A stretch of DNA of 64,000 nucleotides from Pseudoduganella flava (GTDB lineage Bacteria > Pseudomonadota > Gammaproteobacteria > Burkholderiales > Burkholderiaceae_D): assembly GCF_007830495.1 (NCBI RefSeq), contig NZ_VLKW01000004.1:186001-250000 (forward strand), in the 5' to 3' direction. Position 1 is the stretch's first letter. Each line of letters begins with the position of its first letter. Both the position numbers and the translations under genes were made by a program. Below the pieces are notes generated by a model, which saw only the letters and a program-made list of their open reading frames with translations, was not told the origin of the DNA and made no database searches. Below are positions 1-8,809 of the stretch, in pieces.

Positions 1-1
1 G

Positions 2-1159
2 GCCGATTCGTTCAACGACCAGCACCGGCTGGGGCAGGACCTGAACGGCGACCCGGGCCTGGACTTCTTCAAGCCGGTCAAGGGCTATGTGGGCTACGAC
101 ACGCGCAACTCGCCGAACAGCACCGGCACGATCGACGTGACGATCAGCGACGCGAAGGCGCTGACGGGCAAGGACTACGACCTGACGTTCGCGAACGGCC
201 GGTACACGGTCACGCGTTCGGACGGCGGCAAGGTGGTTCTGACGGACGGCAATGGCACCCCGTTCCCTGAGCCGGACACGGCATCGTTCGATCCCGCCAC
301 GGTACCTCAGCCGATCACGTTCGACGGCGTCACGATGACGCTGGCCGGTGCGCCGGCCGAAGGCGACCACATCCAACTGCGCCCGACGTACACGGCGGCC
401 GCCAACTTCGACGTGGCGATCACGGACTACCGCAAGATCGCGCTGGCCGCGCCGATCGCGACGGGCCCGGGGACGGCCAACACGGGGCGCGGTTCGATCA
501 GCGTCGGCACCGTCGACGAGGAATACCTGGGCCACCAGCTCGCATCGAACGTGACGCTCACGTTCAACAAGGTGCCCGATCCGGCCGATCCGACGAAGAC
601 GATCGACGTACTGCAAGGCCTGCCGGCGGACAAGGAAATCACCGTGCGCGATGCGCAGGGCAAGCTGCTCGATACCTATCCTGTCGGGACCACCGAGATT
701 CCTTACCGGGCGGGGACGACAATCGGCATTGGCGAGCCGGAGGCCACGACACCGCCGAAATTGTTTGGCGCCAGCTTTACGATCTCGGGAGAACCCGCGG
801 CGGGCGACACGTTCTTCATCGGCCCGAACACGGGCGGCGTCGGCGACAACCGCAACGGCGTGCTGCTGGCAGGGCTGCAGACGAAGAACATCCTGAACAA
901 CGGCACGGCCACGTACCAGGGCGCCTACGCGGCCACGGTCAACTACGTGGGCAACAAGACGCGCGAGAAGCAGGTGGGCAGCGCGGCCAGCGAGACGGCC
1001 GTCACCCAGGCGCTCGCGAACCAGCAAAGCGTGTCCGGTGTGAACCTGGACGAGGAAGCGGCCGACCTGCTGCGCTACCAGCAGGCTTACCAGGCCGCCG
1101 GCAAGGTGATGCAGGTGGCGGGGCAGTTGTTCGACACGCTGCTGCAGATCGCACAATAA
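2..1159 (+). CDS. flgK: Flagellar hook-associated protein 1 FlgK, 5'-truncated by the window edge
   Basis: FlgK forms the first hook-filament junction ring at the distal end of the flagellar hook. The reading frame is open from base 2 and encodes 385 residues, so the conserved N-terminus lies outside the window. The first visible residues (ADSFNDQHRLGQDLNG) match the family, and the last ~45 residues (SGVNLDEEAADLLRYQQAYQAAGKVMQVA) are the classic C-terminal D0 helix shared by axial proteins. The middle contains two beta-rich stretches of the form ITFDG...G.P..GD (around bases 310-385 and 765-830), typical of expanded FlgK proteins. flgL starts 14 bases downstream, so the two are co-transcribed and the upstream flg genes presumably lie to the left. 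Identification is secure; only the start is missing. Confidence 0.95.
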   Translation, partial: ADSFNDQHRLGQDLNGDPGLDFFKPVKGYVGYDTRNSPNSTGTIDVTISDAKALTGKDYDLTFANGRYTVTRSDGGKVVLTDGNGTPFPEPDTASFDPATVPQPITFDGVTMTLAGAPAEGDHIQLRPTYTAAANFDVAITDYRKIALAAPIATGPGTANTGRGSISVGTVDEEYLGHQLASNVTLTFNKVPDPADPTKTIDVLQGLPADKEITVRDAQGKLLDTYPVGTTEIPYRAGTTIGIGEPEATTPPKLFGASFTISGEPAAGDTFFIGPNTGGVGDNRNGVLLAGLQTKNILNNGTATYQGAYAATVNYVGNKTREKQVGSAASETAVTQALANQQSVSGVNLDEEAADLLRYQQAYQAAGKVMQVAGQLFDTLLQIAQ

Positions 1160-1173
1160 AGACGAGGAAGAAG

Positions 1174-2403
1174 ATGGTCGCCCGTATCAGCACCAACATG
1201 ATCTACGACCGCGGCGTGACGCAATTGTCGACGCTGCAATCGAACCTGTTGCGCACGCAGCTGCAGCTGTCGACGGGCCGCCGTGTGCTGACGCCGGCGG
1301 ACGATCCGGTGGCCTCGGCGCGCTCGCTGGAGGTGACGCAGTCGCAGCAGATGAACGAGCAATTCTCGCTGAACCGGCAGACGGCCCGCTCGTCGCTGGA
1401 CCAGGTGGACACGGTGCTGCAATCGGTTGGCGACGTCTACACGGACATCCAGGACACGCTGCTGCAAGCGGGTAACCCGGCGCTGTCGCCGGCCGACCGC
1501 GAGGCGCTGGCCGTCGACCTCGAGGCCAGCATGAAGGACTTGCTGGGCCTGGCCAACACGGCCGACGGTACCGGCAACTACCTGTTCTCGGGCTACAAGT
1601 CGACGACGCTGCCGTTCGCGCTGACGGCCAGCGGCGCCACGTACTACGGCGACCAGGGCCAGCGCGAGCTGCGCGTAGGCGCCACGCGCACGCTGCCGAT
1701 CAGCGCATCGGGCAGCGAGGTGTTCGAACAAAACATCACGGGCAACGGTAACTTCCTGACGAAGCCGGATCCCGCCAACAAGGGTAACGGCATCATCTCG
1801 CCCGGCACGGTCGTGGATGCGGTCGCGCGCCAGCAGCACACTGCCGACACCTATTCGATCAGTTTCACGAAGGATGCCACCACGGGTCTCGTGCAATACT
1901 CGGTCAACAACGATACGACGAGCACGCCCGTCGTCGGGCCGGTCGACTTCAAGTCGGGCGAGCCGATCACGTTCGATGGCATTTCGTTCAACGTGACGGG
2001 CGCGCCGGAAGACCTGGACAAGTTCACCGTCGAGCCGAGCAAGAACCAGTCCGTGTTCGAGACGGTGCACAACGCGATCACGGCGCTGCGCACGGCGGGC
2101 ACCGGTCCCATCGCGAATTCCAAGCTGACCAATGCGCTGAACGAGGCGAACCAGAACATGCGCAACGCGGCGGACAACGTGCTGTCCGTGCTGGCCACCG
2201 TGGGCGCGCGCGGCAAGGAGCTCGATTACCTGGACAGCTCGGGTTCCGAATTCGACATCCAGTACAAGGCGCAGATTTCCGACCTCGTCGAAGTGGACCC
2301 GATCGAAGCGGCTTCCCGCTTCGCCCAGCAGACGACGAACCTGCAGGCGGCCCAGCAGACGTTCAAGACGGCCACCAGTCTGTCCCTCTTCAACTACATC
2401 TGA
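1174..2403 (+). CDS. flgL: Flagellar hook-associated protein 3 FlgL
   Basis: FlgL forms the second junction ring, between FlgK and the flagellin filament. The 409-residue protein begins MVARISTNMIYDRGV and has flagellin-like N- and C-terminal helices (for example DDPVASARSLEVTQSQQMNEQ near residue 45 and LQAAQQTFKTATSLSLFNYI at the end). It is longer than the ~317 residues of the E. coli protein because of a central insert, roughly residues 190-300. That insert includes a GEPITFDGISFNVTGAPED segment resembling one in the upstream FlgK. The start is supported by GAGGAAGAAG just before the ATG. It is the last gene of the rightward flg operon and converges on fliR with only 19 bases between stops; no terminator hairpin is visible there. 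Confidence 0.95.
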   Translation: MVARISTNMIYDRGVTQLSTLQSNLLRTQLQLSTGRRVLTPADDPVASARSLEVTQSQQMNEQFSLNRQTARSSLDQVDTVLQSVGDVYTDIQDTLLQAGNPALSPADREALAVDLEASMKDLLGLANTADGTGNYLFSGYKSTTLPFALTASGATYYGDQGQRELRVGATRTLPISASGSEVFEQNITGNGNFLTKPDPANKGNGIISPGTVVDAVARQQHTADTYSISFTKDATTGLVQYSVNNDTTSTPVVGPVDFKSGEPITFDGISFNVTGAPEDLDKFTVEPSKNQSVFETVHNAITALRTAGTGPIANSKLTNALNEANQNMRNAADNVLSVLATVGARGKELDYLDSSGSEFDIQYKAQISDLVEVDPIEAASRFAQQTTNLQAAQQTFKTATSLSLFNYI

Positions 2404-2422
2404 CCCGGCGCCACCGATCCGC

Positions 2423-3250
2423 TCAGCGCGCCGCCGGCGGCTGTGGCCGCGGCGGTACGTTTCCTTGTCCCTGCAATGCCCGCGGAACCAGTTGCGCCTT
2501 CTCGGCGCCCTGGCCCAGCAGGTTGACGATCGGCGCCGCCAGGTAGGGCAGGGAGATCATCAGCACGAGGAAGCCCGCGCCCAGCGTGATCGGGAATCCG
2601 ATGCCGAACAGGTTCAGCTGCGGCGCCGCGCGCGTCAGGATGCCCAGCGCCACGTTGGCGATCAACAGCGCGGCCACGACCGGCAGCGACAGCTGCAGCC
2701 CCGCCGAGAAAATCTTCGCGCCCCACAGCGCCAGGTCCCAAAAGCCGCCGCCGTGGAACAGCCGGCTGGAAATTGGCAGCGTGACGAAGCTTTCGGCCAG
2801 CGCCTCGAGCAGCAGCAGGTGCACGTTGGCGACGAGGAAGGTCAGCGTCGCGATCCACGCCAGAAATTGCGAGATGGCCGACGAGCGGCCCTGTGACATC
2901 GGGTCGAAGAAGCTGGCGAAGCCCAGGCCCATCGTCAGGCTGCTGATCTCGCCGGCCATCTCGACGGCGGCAAACACGAGCCGCATCGCAAAGCCCATCG
3001 CCACGCCGGTGATCAATTCCTTCGCGAGGATCAGGATGCCTTCCCACGATGCCGGATCGGTGGCCGGCACGGCCGGCACCAGCGGCGCGATCGCGATGGC
3101 GACGACGACGCCGAAGCCCAGCCGCGCGGTGCGGGGAATGCGCGCATTGCCGAACACAGGGGAGGCGGCGATCAGCCCGAGCACGCGGGTCAACGGCCAG
3201 ATGAAGCCGGCGATCCACGTGTTGATCTCGGCCGCGGTCAGGTACAGCAT
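2423..3250 (-). CDS. fliR: Flagellar export gate protein FliR
   Basis: FliR is an integral membrane component of the flagellar type III export gate, assembling with FliP and FliQ at the centre of the MS ring. The 275-residue product has several long hydrophobic segments and family sequences such as FIWPLTRVLGLIAASPVFGN near the N-terminus, MGFAMRLVFAAVEMAGE and LGFASFFDPM. Length is normal for the family. The ATG start has only a weak ribosome site, but the N-terminal alignment to FliR supports it. The proline- and alanine-rich C-terminal tail (about 15 residues) is not conserved. It is the last gene of the leftward fliF-R operon, 21 bases after fliQ. Confidence 0.95.
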   Translation of the reverse strand: MLYLTAAEINTWIAGFIWPLTRVLGLIAASPVFGNARIPRTARLGFGVVVAIAIAPLVPAVPATDPASWEGILILAKELITGVAMGFAMRLVFAAVEMAGEISSLTMGLGFASFFDPMSQGRSSAISQFLAWIATLTFLVANVHLLLLEALAESFVTLPISSRLFHGGGFWDLALWGAKIFSAGLQLSLPVVAALLIANVALGILTRAAPQLNLFGIGFPITLGAGFLVLMISLPYLAAPIVNLLGQGAEKAQLVPRALQGQGNVPPRPQPPAAR

Positions 3251-3271
3251 TGGTGCGGGTACCGGCGCGTG

Positions 3272-3541
3272 TCAGCCGACGAGGTTCGGGATGCCGCCGA
3301 AGATCTCGCGCATGTAGTCGGTCATCACGGAGATCATCCACGGCCCGGCCACGACAAGCGCGACGAACACGCCGACGAGTTTCGGGATGAACGACAGCGT
3401 CGATTCGTTGATCTGCGTGGCGGCCTGGAAGATCGACACGACGAGGCCGATCACGAGCGCCACCAGCAGCAGCGGCGCGGCCACCATCAAGGTTACCTCC
3501 ATCGCGTGGCGGCCCATCGTCATCACGGTTTCCGGCGTCAT
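3272..3541 (-). CDS. fliQ: Flagellar export gate protein FliQ
   Basis: FliQ is a small two-helix membrane protein that packs around FliP in the export gate. The 89-residue product begins MTPETVMTMGRHAMEVTLMV, has two hydrophobic hairpin segments (about residues 17-40 and 54-75) and carries the conserved QAATQINESTLSFIPK stretch between them. Length matches the family exactly. It starts 7 bases after the end of fliP and is followed by fliR, in the standard P-Q-R order. Confidence 0.97.
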   Translation of the reverse strand: MTPETVMTMGRHAMEVTLMVAAPLLLVALVIGLVVSIFQAATQINESTLSFIPKLVGVFVALVVAGPWMISVMTDYMREIFGGIPNLVG

Positions 3542-3548
3542 GGTCTTC

Positions 3549-4292
3549 CTAGTAGAAACTCTGGGACAGCGAGCCCAGCAGCAGTTGCCAGCCGTCGACG
3601 AGCACGAACAGCATCAGTTTGAACGGCAGCGAGATCACGGCCGGCGACATCATCATCATGCCCATCGACATCAGCACGGAGGCCACCACCATGTCGATGA
3701 TCAGGAACGGAATGAAGATCGCAAAGCCGATCTGGAACGCCGTCTTCAGTTCGCTCGTGATGAAGGCCGGCACGAGGATGCGCATCGGCACGTCTTCCGG
3801 GCCCTGCAGCGCGGGGCTGCGCGAAATCTTGACGAACAGCGCCAGGTCAGCCTGCCGCGTCTGCTTGAGCATAAAGCTCTTCAATGGCGCCGAACCCTTG
3901 TCGATCGCCTGCAGCATCGTGATCTGGTTCGTCTGCAGCGGCTGCCACGCTTCCGTGTAGATGCGGTCGAACGTGGGGCCCATCACGAAGAACGTCAGGA
4001 ACAGCGCGAGGCCCACCATCACCTGGTTCGGCGGCGCCGTCTGCGTGCCCATCGCCTGGCGCAGGAGCGACAGCACGATCACGATCCTGGTAAAGCCCGT
4101 CATCATCAGCAGCACGGCGGGCAGGAACGTCAGCGCCGTCATCAGGATCAGCGTCTGCAGCGTCAGCCCGTACTGGGTGCCGCCGCCGGGGGCGGGGGCG
4201 CTGGTGAAGGCGGGAATGGTCGGCTCGGCGGCGGCCAGCAAAGGCAGCAGCAAGCCGCACGCGGCCAGCGCGCGCGTCGATTTACTTGCCAT
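3549..4292 (-). CDS. fliP: Flagellar export gate protein FliP
   Basis: FliP forms the core pentamer of the flagellar type III export gate. The 247-residue product has an N-terminal signal-like segment ([17 protein letters not shown]), consistent with FliP being made with a cleavable signal peptide. Typical sequences follow: [49 protein letters not shown] and [21 protein letters not shown] (each cited in part). The start overlaps the end of fliO by 11 bases, indicating translational coupling. Length is normal. Secure identification. Confidence 0.97.
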   Translation of the reverse strand: MASKSTRALAACGLLLPLLAAAEPTIPAFTSAPAPGGGTQYGLTLQTLILMTALTFLPAVLLMMTGFTRIVIVLSLLRQAMGTQTAPPNQVMVGLALFLTFFVMGPTFDRIYTEAWQPLQTNQITMLQAIDKGSAPLKSFMLKQTRQADLALFVKISRSPALQGPEDVPMRILVPAFITSELKTAFQIGFAIFIPFLIIDMVVASVLMSMGMMMMSPAVISLPFKLMLFVLVDGWQLLLGSLSQSFY

Positions 4293-4950
4293 TACGTTTT
4301 TCGATGGTTTGTTTGAACCATTCCGAGAAATTGGTGGCCGGCAGCGGCTGCTGCCCGGCCAGGTCGGCGGGATCGGCCTGCTGGCGCGGCAGCGTGGCCA
4401 GCGCGTTCATCCGGCCCGGCGATGCGCCGACAACGATCCACTGGTCGCCGACCTCGACGACGAGAATGCGTTCGCGCGCCCCGACCGACAGGGCGCCGAC
4501 GAGCTTGACGGCGGTGCCGCCGGTGATGGTCCGCGGTCCGAAGCGCTTGAGCATCCACGCGAGGCCGACGAGGATCGCCAGCACGAACACGAGCGCGACG
4601 ACCGTCTGCACGAGGCTGCCCGCGGCGGTCGGCGCATTCGCCAGCTGCGCGGGCGCATTCGAACGGGCGCCGGCCAGCGCGGCCTGTTGTTCCGGTGTCG
4701 CCGCAGGCGGCGTGGCCGTGGCCGGCTCGACCGCGTCCGGCGCCGGCGCATCGGCCGGTACCGTCGTCGCGGGCTCGCCCGCTTTCACGGGCGCCACGGT
4801 GCGGTTGGTGGGGTTGGTGACGACGGGAGTGGTCGGGGATTGTGCGGATTGCTGGGCCTGCGCAGGCAGCGCAAGGAGACCGGCCAGCGCAGCGCCGAAG
4901 AGCTGCGCGGCAAGCACGGCGGAAACGGAAGCACGCTTCATGTAAATCAT
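4282..4950 (-). CDS. fliO: Flagellar biosynthesis protein FliO
   Basis: FliO is an accessory membrane protein that assists assembly and stability of the FliP complex. The 222-residue product has an N-terminal hydrophobic segment, a long Ala/Pro/Thr-rich low-complexity region (about residues 30-105), one clear transmembrane helix ([20 protein letters not shown]) and a conserved cytoplasmic domain ([20 protein letters not shown]). The family is poorly conserved outside this last part. The ATG overlaps the fliN stop by four bases (ATGA), and its own 3' end overlaps fliP. The low-complexity linker makes it longer than the E. coli protein. Confidence 0.9.
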   Translation of the reverse strand: MIYMKRASVSAVLAAQLFGAALAGLLALPAQAQQSAQSPTTPVVTNPTNRTVAPVKAGEPATTVPADAPAPDAVEPATATPPAATPEQQAALAGARSNAPAQLANAPTAAGSLVQTVVALVFVLAILVGLAWMLKRFGPRTITGGTAVKLVGALSVGARERILVVEVGDQWIVVGASPGRMNALATLPRQQADPADLAGQQPLPATNFSEWFKQTIEKRNGK

Positions 4951-5363
4951 TTATTCAGTTTGCGGATGCGTTCCGACGGCGTGATGATGTCGGTGAGGCG
5001 GATACCGAACTTGTCGTTGACGACCACCACCTCGCCTTGGGCGATCAGGCAGCCGTTCACGAGCACGTCCATCGGCTCGCCGGCCAGGCCGTCGAGCTCG
5101 ACCACCGAGCCCTGCGCCAGTTGCAGCAGGTTCTTGATGGCGATCTTCGTGCGACCCAGTTCCACCGTCAGCTGGACGGGGATGTCGAGGATGAAGTCGA
5201 TGTCGTTATGGGTTTCCGTCTTGGTCGCCGTCTTCGAGAAATCCTTGAACACGGCGGCCGTGGCGGCTTCCTTCTGCAGCGCCTCGGCCTCGGCCTTCGC
5301 CTGTTCGGCGATCGCCGCGCCCCAATCGTCGTCGAGGCTTTGGTCGTCTTGATTGTCCGCCAT
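4947..5363 (-). CDS. fliN: Flagellar motor switch protein FliN
   Basis: FliN is part of the cytoplasmic C ring (switch complex) with FliG and FliM and also docks the export ATPase regulator FliH. The 138-residue product has a charged, non-conserved N-terminal part (MADNQDDQSLDDDWGAAIAE) and a C-terminal SpoA/surface-presentation domain (DIPVQLTVELGRTKIAIKN, VVELDGLAGEPMDVLVNGCL, GEVVVVNDKFGIRLTDI). Length is typical. It sits 37 bases after fliM and overlaps fliO by four bases. Confidence 0.97.
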   Translation of the reverse strand: MADNQDDQSLDDDWGAAIAEQAKAEAEALQKEAATAAVFKDFSKTATKTETHNDIDFILDIPVQLTVELGRTKIAIKNLLQLAQGSVVELDGLAGEPMDVLVNGCLIAQGEVVVVNDKFGIRLTDIITPSERIRKLNK

Positions 5364-5400
5364 GATGTGCTCCTGCTTGCTTGCTGAGTTACTTGCCGAG

Positions 5401-6384
5401 TTACTTACTGAGATTGTCGCTGTTGGCGAGCAGCCGCTCGACCTTCAGCGCGTATTGTCCGTTCAGGACGCCGTACGTGCAATCGAGCACCGGCACGCCG
5501 TCCACGGTGGCTTCCACGGTTTCCGGAATGCTCAAAGGGATGATGTCGCCCACCTTCATGTTCAGGATATCGTCGAAGTTCACCTTCGCCGTGCCCAGTG
5601 TCGCCACCAGTTCCACTTCGGCGATCTGGATCTGCTGCGTCATCAGGCGGATCCAGCGCTTGTCCACTTCCAGCGCCTCACCCTGCAGCGACGACGTCAG
5701 CGCATCGCGGATCGGCTCGATCATCGAATACGGCATGCAGAAGTGGATCTGGCCCGACACCGAGCCCAGTTCCACCGTGAACGTCGACGCCACCACCACT
5801 TCGTTCGGCGTGGCGATGTTGGCGAACTGCGTGTTCATCTCCGAGCGGATGTATTCGAACTCGACCGGGAACACGGGTTCCCATGACTTCGTGTACGCCT
5901 CGAACACGATATCGAGGATGCGCAGGATGATGCGCTGCTCCGTCGCCGTGAAATCGCGGCCTTCGACGCGGGTGTGGAAGCGCCCGTCGCCGCCGAACAG
6001 GTTATCGACCAGCAGGAACACGAGGCCCGGATCGAACACCATCAGCGCCGTGCCGCGCAGAGGCTTCATGTGCACCAGGTTCAGGTTCGTCGGCACGACC
6101 AGGTTACGGATGAACTCGCTGTACTTCGATACGCGCACCGAACCGACCGACACCTCCGCGCTGCGGCGCAGGAAGTTGAACAGGCCGACCCGCAACAGGC
6201 GCGCGAAGCGCTCGTTGATGATCTCCAACGTCGGCATCCGGCCGCGCACGATGCGCTCCTGGGTTGCCAGGTTGTAGGTTCTGACTCCCGCGACTTCCTC
6301 GGGCGCGGCGACGTCGTCCTGGTCGCCGTTGACGCCCTTCAGAAGGGCATCGACTTCTTCCTGGGAGAGAAAGTTATCCGCCAT
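5401..6384 (-). CDS. fliM: Flagellar motor switch protein FliM
   Basis: FliM is the switch protein that binds CheY-P and transmits the signal to FliG. The 327-residue product begins with the CheY-binding peptide (LSQEEVDALLKG), followed by the CheC-like middle domain (LRVGLFNFLRRSAEVSVG, GDGRFHTRVEGRDFTATEQR) and a C-terminal SpoA domain (VELVATLGTAKVNFDDILNM, GDIIPLSIPETVEATVDGVP). Length and order are standard. It lies 15 bases after fliL. Secure. Confidence 0.97.
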   Translation of the reverse strand: MADNFLSQEEVDALLKGVNGDQDDVAAPEEVAGVRTYNLATQERIVRGRMPTLEIINERFARLLRVGLFNFLRRSAEVSVGSVRVSKYSEFIRNLVVPTNLNLVHMKPLRGTALMVFDPGLVFLLVDNLFGGDGRFHTRVEGRDFTATEQRIILRILDIVFEAYTKSWEPVFPVEFEYIRSEMNTQFANIATPNEVVVASTFTVELGSVSGQIHFCMPYSMIEPIRDALTSSLQGEALEVDKRWIRLMTQQIQIAEVELVATLGTAKVNFDDILNMKVGDIIPLSIPETVEATVDGVPVLDCTYGVLNGQYALKVERLLANSDNLSK

Positions 6385-6399
6385 GACTCGACTGAATGC

Positions 6400-6936
6400 T
6401 TATTGGATGATAAACGACGTAAACAATACTTCCGTGACTTCCTGTTCGTCACCCCGATCCTGGAACGGCTCGTTCACTTGCTCCAGGATCTCCTTGGCCA
6501 GGTGCTGCTTGCCTTCCGGCGTGTTGATTTCCGATGCTTTCTTGGAGGATAGCAGCAACAGGATGCGGCTGCGCACCTTTGGCATATTGTTCTTGATGAC
6601 CTCGCTCTGCTCGGCATCCGGCACCTGCAGTGTGAATGCAAGCTGCAGGTATTGTTCGCCTTCTTCCGGCTGCAGGTTCACGGTAAACGGTTCGACCGGC
6701 ACGTAGACGGGCGGGCCTTCGTCGTGCTTTTTCTTCTTTTTCTTCGTTTTCACTACTTCTTCCTCGTGGTCGCTGTCCGACGCATGCCCCTTCATCAGGA
6801 AGAACGCGGCAGCGCCGCCCCCGCCCAGCACGAGGATCAGCACGGCCACGAGGATGATGACCAGTTTTTTCTTGCCGCCACCGGCGGGCGCCGCTTCTGC
6901 CTTCGCGTCAGCTTTCATCTTTGGATTCGCTTTCAA
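6400..6936 (-). CDS. fliL: Flagellar basal body-associated protein FliL
   Basis: FliL is a single-pass inner-membrane protein around the stator-rotor interface that supports torque and stator stability. The 178-residue product has a Lys-rich cytoplasmic N-terminus, one transmembrane helix (KLVIILVAVLILVLGGGGAA) and a periplasmic domain (PVEPFTVNLQPEEGEQYLQL). A highly basic KTKKKKKKHDE run lies between the helix and that domain. Two starts are possible: TTG at 6936 preceded by AAGG at suitable spacing (chosen here), or ATG at 6918 with no clear ribosome site. The 118-base gap behind it is the largest inside the fliF-R operon except those beside fliH, and holds a sigma-28 -10-like box. Confidence 0.9.
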   Translation of the reverse strand: MKANPKMKADAKAEAAPAGGGKKKLVIILVAVLILVLGGGGAAAFFLMKGHASDSDHEEEVVKTKKKKKKHDEGPPVYVPVEPFTVNLQPEEGEQYLQLAFTLQVPDAEQSEVIKNNMPKVRSRILLLLSSKKASEINTPEGKQHLAKEILEQVNEPFQDRGDEQEVTEVLFTSFIIQ

Positions 6937-6974
6937 CTCTACCTTGCTGCTCGATACGAGCCGCCATTATGTCA

Positions 6975-6982
6975 TTATCGGC
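6975..6982 (-). promoter_or_regulatory. Isolated sigma-28 -10-like box upstream of fliL
   Basis: On the minus strand the octamer GCCGATAA, identical to the consensus FliA -10 element, lies about 40 bases before fliL in the same wider context (TGCCGATAATGAC) as the fliD promoter. No matching -35 (TAAAGTTT-like) is found 11 bases upstream, so this is only a weak candidate for an internal class III promoter. Confidence 0.25.
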
Positions 6983-7054
6983 ACAGGCCGCGCGTCAGCA
7001 TACACGGAACAGCGGGCGGAAGGTCCGCCAGCTCATCCGTTCGACGGTACGGAA

Positions 7055-8302
7055 TCAGGCGAAGGTGTCGACCGCGCCCAGCACGGAGCGCCGGATCACG
7101 GGCTGCGGGGTGTCCTGCTGGCCGGCGTCGGCGCCATTGCCGAGGCCGCGGCCGCCGCCACTGGCGCGGCGGGCCTGTTCGGCAAACGCGTGCTGCTGGT
7201 CCTGCGTGCCGGCCGACACGGTGGCATTGCCCAGCTGGATGCCCGCTTCGCTCATCATTTCACGCAGCTTCGGCAGCGCGTTCTCGATGGCCTGGCGGGT
7301 TTCCGGCTGGTGCGCCGTGAAGGTGGCGCTGGCCGAATCGTTCGACACGTTCAGCACGACCTGCATGGGCCCCAGGTCCGGCGGGTTCAACGTCAGCGAC
7401 GCGCTCTGGTCGCCGCCTGCCACCATCCACACGACTTTCTGGCCCAGCTGCTGTTCCCACGCATTCGAACCGACCCTGGCCTGCAGCTGGTTGGTGGCGA
7501 CCATGTCCGCGGCCTGCACCGTGGCGGCCAGCGCCTGGGCGGACTGCGGCAGCACCGGTTGCGGCGCCGGCGCCGCGGAGGCAAGCTTGGCGGCGAAGGC
7601 CTCGGCCTTCTGGTTCGAGGTGAGCTTGATGCCTTCCTTGCTGTCGGCCAGCTTGCCGAGCCGTTCGGCGTCCGTTTTCTCGGTCAGCGCCTGTTGCAGC
7701 GTGGTCGTGCCGTCCGGCTTGCCCTTGGCGGCATGCGCGTCGGCAGCCAGGTCGGTGGCGGCCGGATCGACGGCGGCGCCTTTGCCGGCCGCATCCGTCT
7801 GCAGCGCGGCCAGCGCGGCCGCATCGGTGGCCGCGGCCGGGCGTGCCTCGGCCGGCGCCGCTTTCTCCGTGTTCAGGTGGTTGTACGCGGCCAGCATCGC
7901 CAGCATGCTGGCCATCGGATCGGCTGCGGCTGCCGCGGTGGCTTCATCCTGCGCTGCTTCCGTGTCCGCGTCGGCCGGCTTGGCGGTAGCAGCCGTGGCG
8001 TCGGCCGGGGTGGCTGTGTCGGTGGCCTGCGCCTGGGCATCCGCCGGTGCGGCGGCATCGTCAGCCTGCTGAGCTTGCTGGCCCTGGGCGGGCTTGGCCT
8101 GCTGGGCCGGCTTGGCGACCTGTTTCGACGGCTGCGGGTTCTTCGCGGCAGGCGCCGGCGCGGGTTCCGGCGCCGAGCACACGGGCGCACGGTCCATTTC
8201 GCGCGACAGCGCCTGCTTGAACTCGTCGTTGGCGGGCGCGGCGTTCTTCGGCGCCGGCTGGCTGTTGTTCAGTTGATTGAGCTGGATGGACTGGGTCTGC
8301 AT
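7055..8302 (-). CDS. fliK: Flagellar hook-length control protein FliK
   Basis: FliK is the secreted molecular ruler that measures hook length and switches export specificity. The 415-residue product has a long Ala/Pro/Gln/Thr-rich, probably disordered N-terminal two thirds and a conserved C-terminal Flg_hook domain, seen in WEQQLGQKVVWMVAGGDQSA, LTLNPPDLGPMQVVLNVSND and FTAHQPETRQAIENALPKLR. This layout is the family norm and the N-terminal part is expected to be poorly conserved. It follows fliJ by 32 bases. A second Flg_hook protein is encoded at 15609-16769. Confidence 0.93.
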   Translation of the reverse strand: MQTQSIQLNQLNNSQPAPKNAAPANDEFKQALSREMDRAPVCSAPEPAPAPAAKNPQPSKQVAKPAQQAKPAQGQQAQQADDAAAPADAQAQATDTATPADATAATAKPADADTEAAQDEATAAAAADPMASMLAMLAAYNHLNTEKAAPAEARPAAATDAAALAALQTDAAGKGAAVDPAATDLAADAHAAKGKPDGTTTLQQALTEKTDAERLGKLADSKEGIKLTSNQKAEAFAAKLASAAPAPQPVLPQSAQALAATVQAADMVATNQLQARVGSNAWEQQLGQKVVWMVAGGDQSASLTLNPPDLGPMQVVLNVSNDSASATFTAHQPETRQAIENALPKLREMMSEAGIQLGNATVSAGTQDQQHAFAEQARRASGGGRGLGNGADAGQQDTPQPVIRRSVLGAVDTFA

Positions 8303-8334
8303 GACGGCCTGTGAGATCGTGGGTTGAGGCGCGT

Positions 8335-8775
8335 TCAGCGCCGGAAGAAGGCCTGGCGCGACGCGTGCTCGTCCATCGCCTTCTGGTCGCGCTTGGCTTC
8401 CAGCTTCTGCTGTTTCGCCGCCTCGCGGTCACGCAAGGTCGAGTACGACATGCGCTTGCGTTCGGCGGCCTGCCACGTGGCTTTTTCCTGGTCACCGCGC
8501 TTTTGCGTGTGACGCAGCACTTCTTCCTGGCCATGGATCGCGCTGTCGAGCTTTTCCATGAAGGCCTGGAAATTGCGGTAAGCCATCGGCGTGATGCCGG
8601 CCTGTTGCGATGCCTGGAACTTGCGGCTGTACTCGTCCCGGTAACCGATCAGCATGTTCAGCTTTTCCTCCGCGTCGCTGACGGCTTTCAGGGCCGCGCC
8701 CAGGCGCTTGGCTGCGTCGTCCGTTTCGCGGCGCGCCAGGTCGATCAGGGTGTCAAGTTGGGATGTCGAGGCCAT
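8335..8775 (-). CDS. fliJ: Flagellar export chaperone FliJ
   Basis: FliJ is a small coiled-coil protein of the export apparatus that sits in the FliI ATPase ring and helps cycle chaperones. The 146-residue product is highly charged and helical throughout (for example LIDLARRETDDAAKRLGAAL and AERKRMSYSTLRDREAAKQQ), with no membrane segment. The position directly between fliI and fliK and the length are typical. It starts 34 bases after fliI. Confidence 0.93.
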   Translation of the reverse strand: MASTSQLDTLIDLARRETDDAAKRLGAALKAVSDAEEKLNMLIGYRDEYSRKFQASQQAGITPMAYRNFQAFMEKLDSAIHGQEEVLRHTQKRGDQEKATWQAAERKRMSYSTLRDREAAKQQKLEAKRDQKAMDEHASRQAFFRR

Positions 8776-8809
8776 GATGCAAAATTATACGGAGTGCCCG
8801 GCAGTTCAA

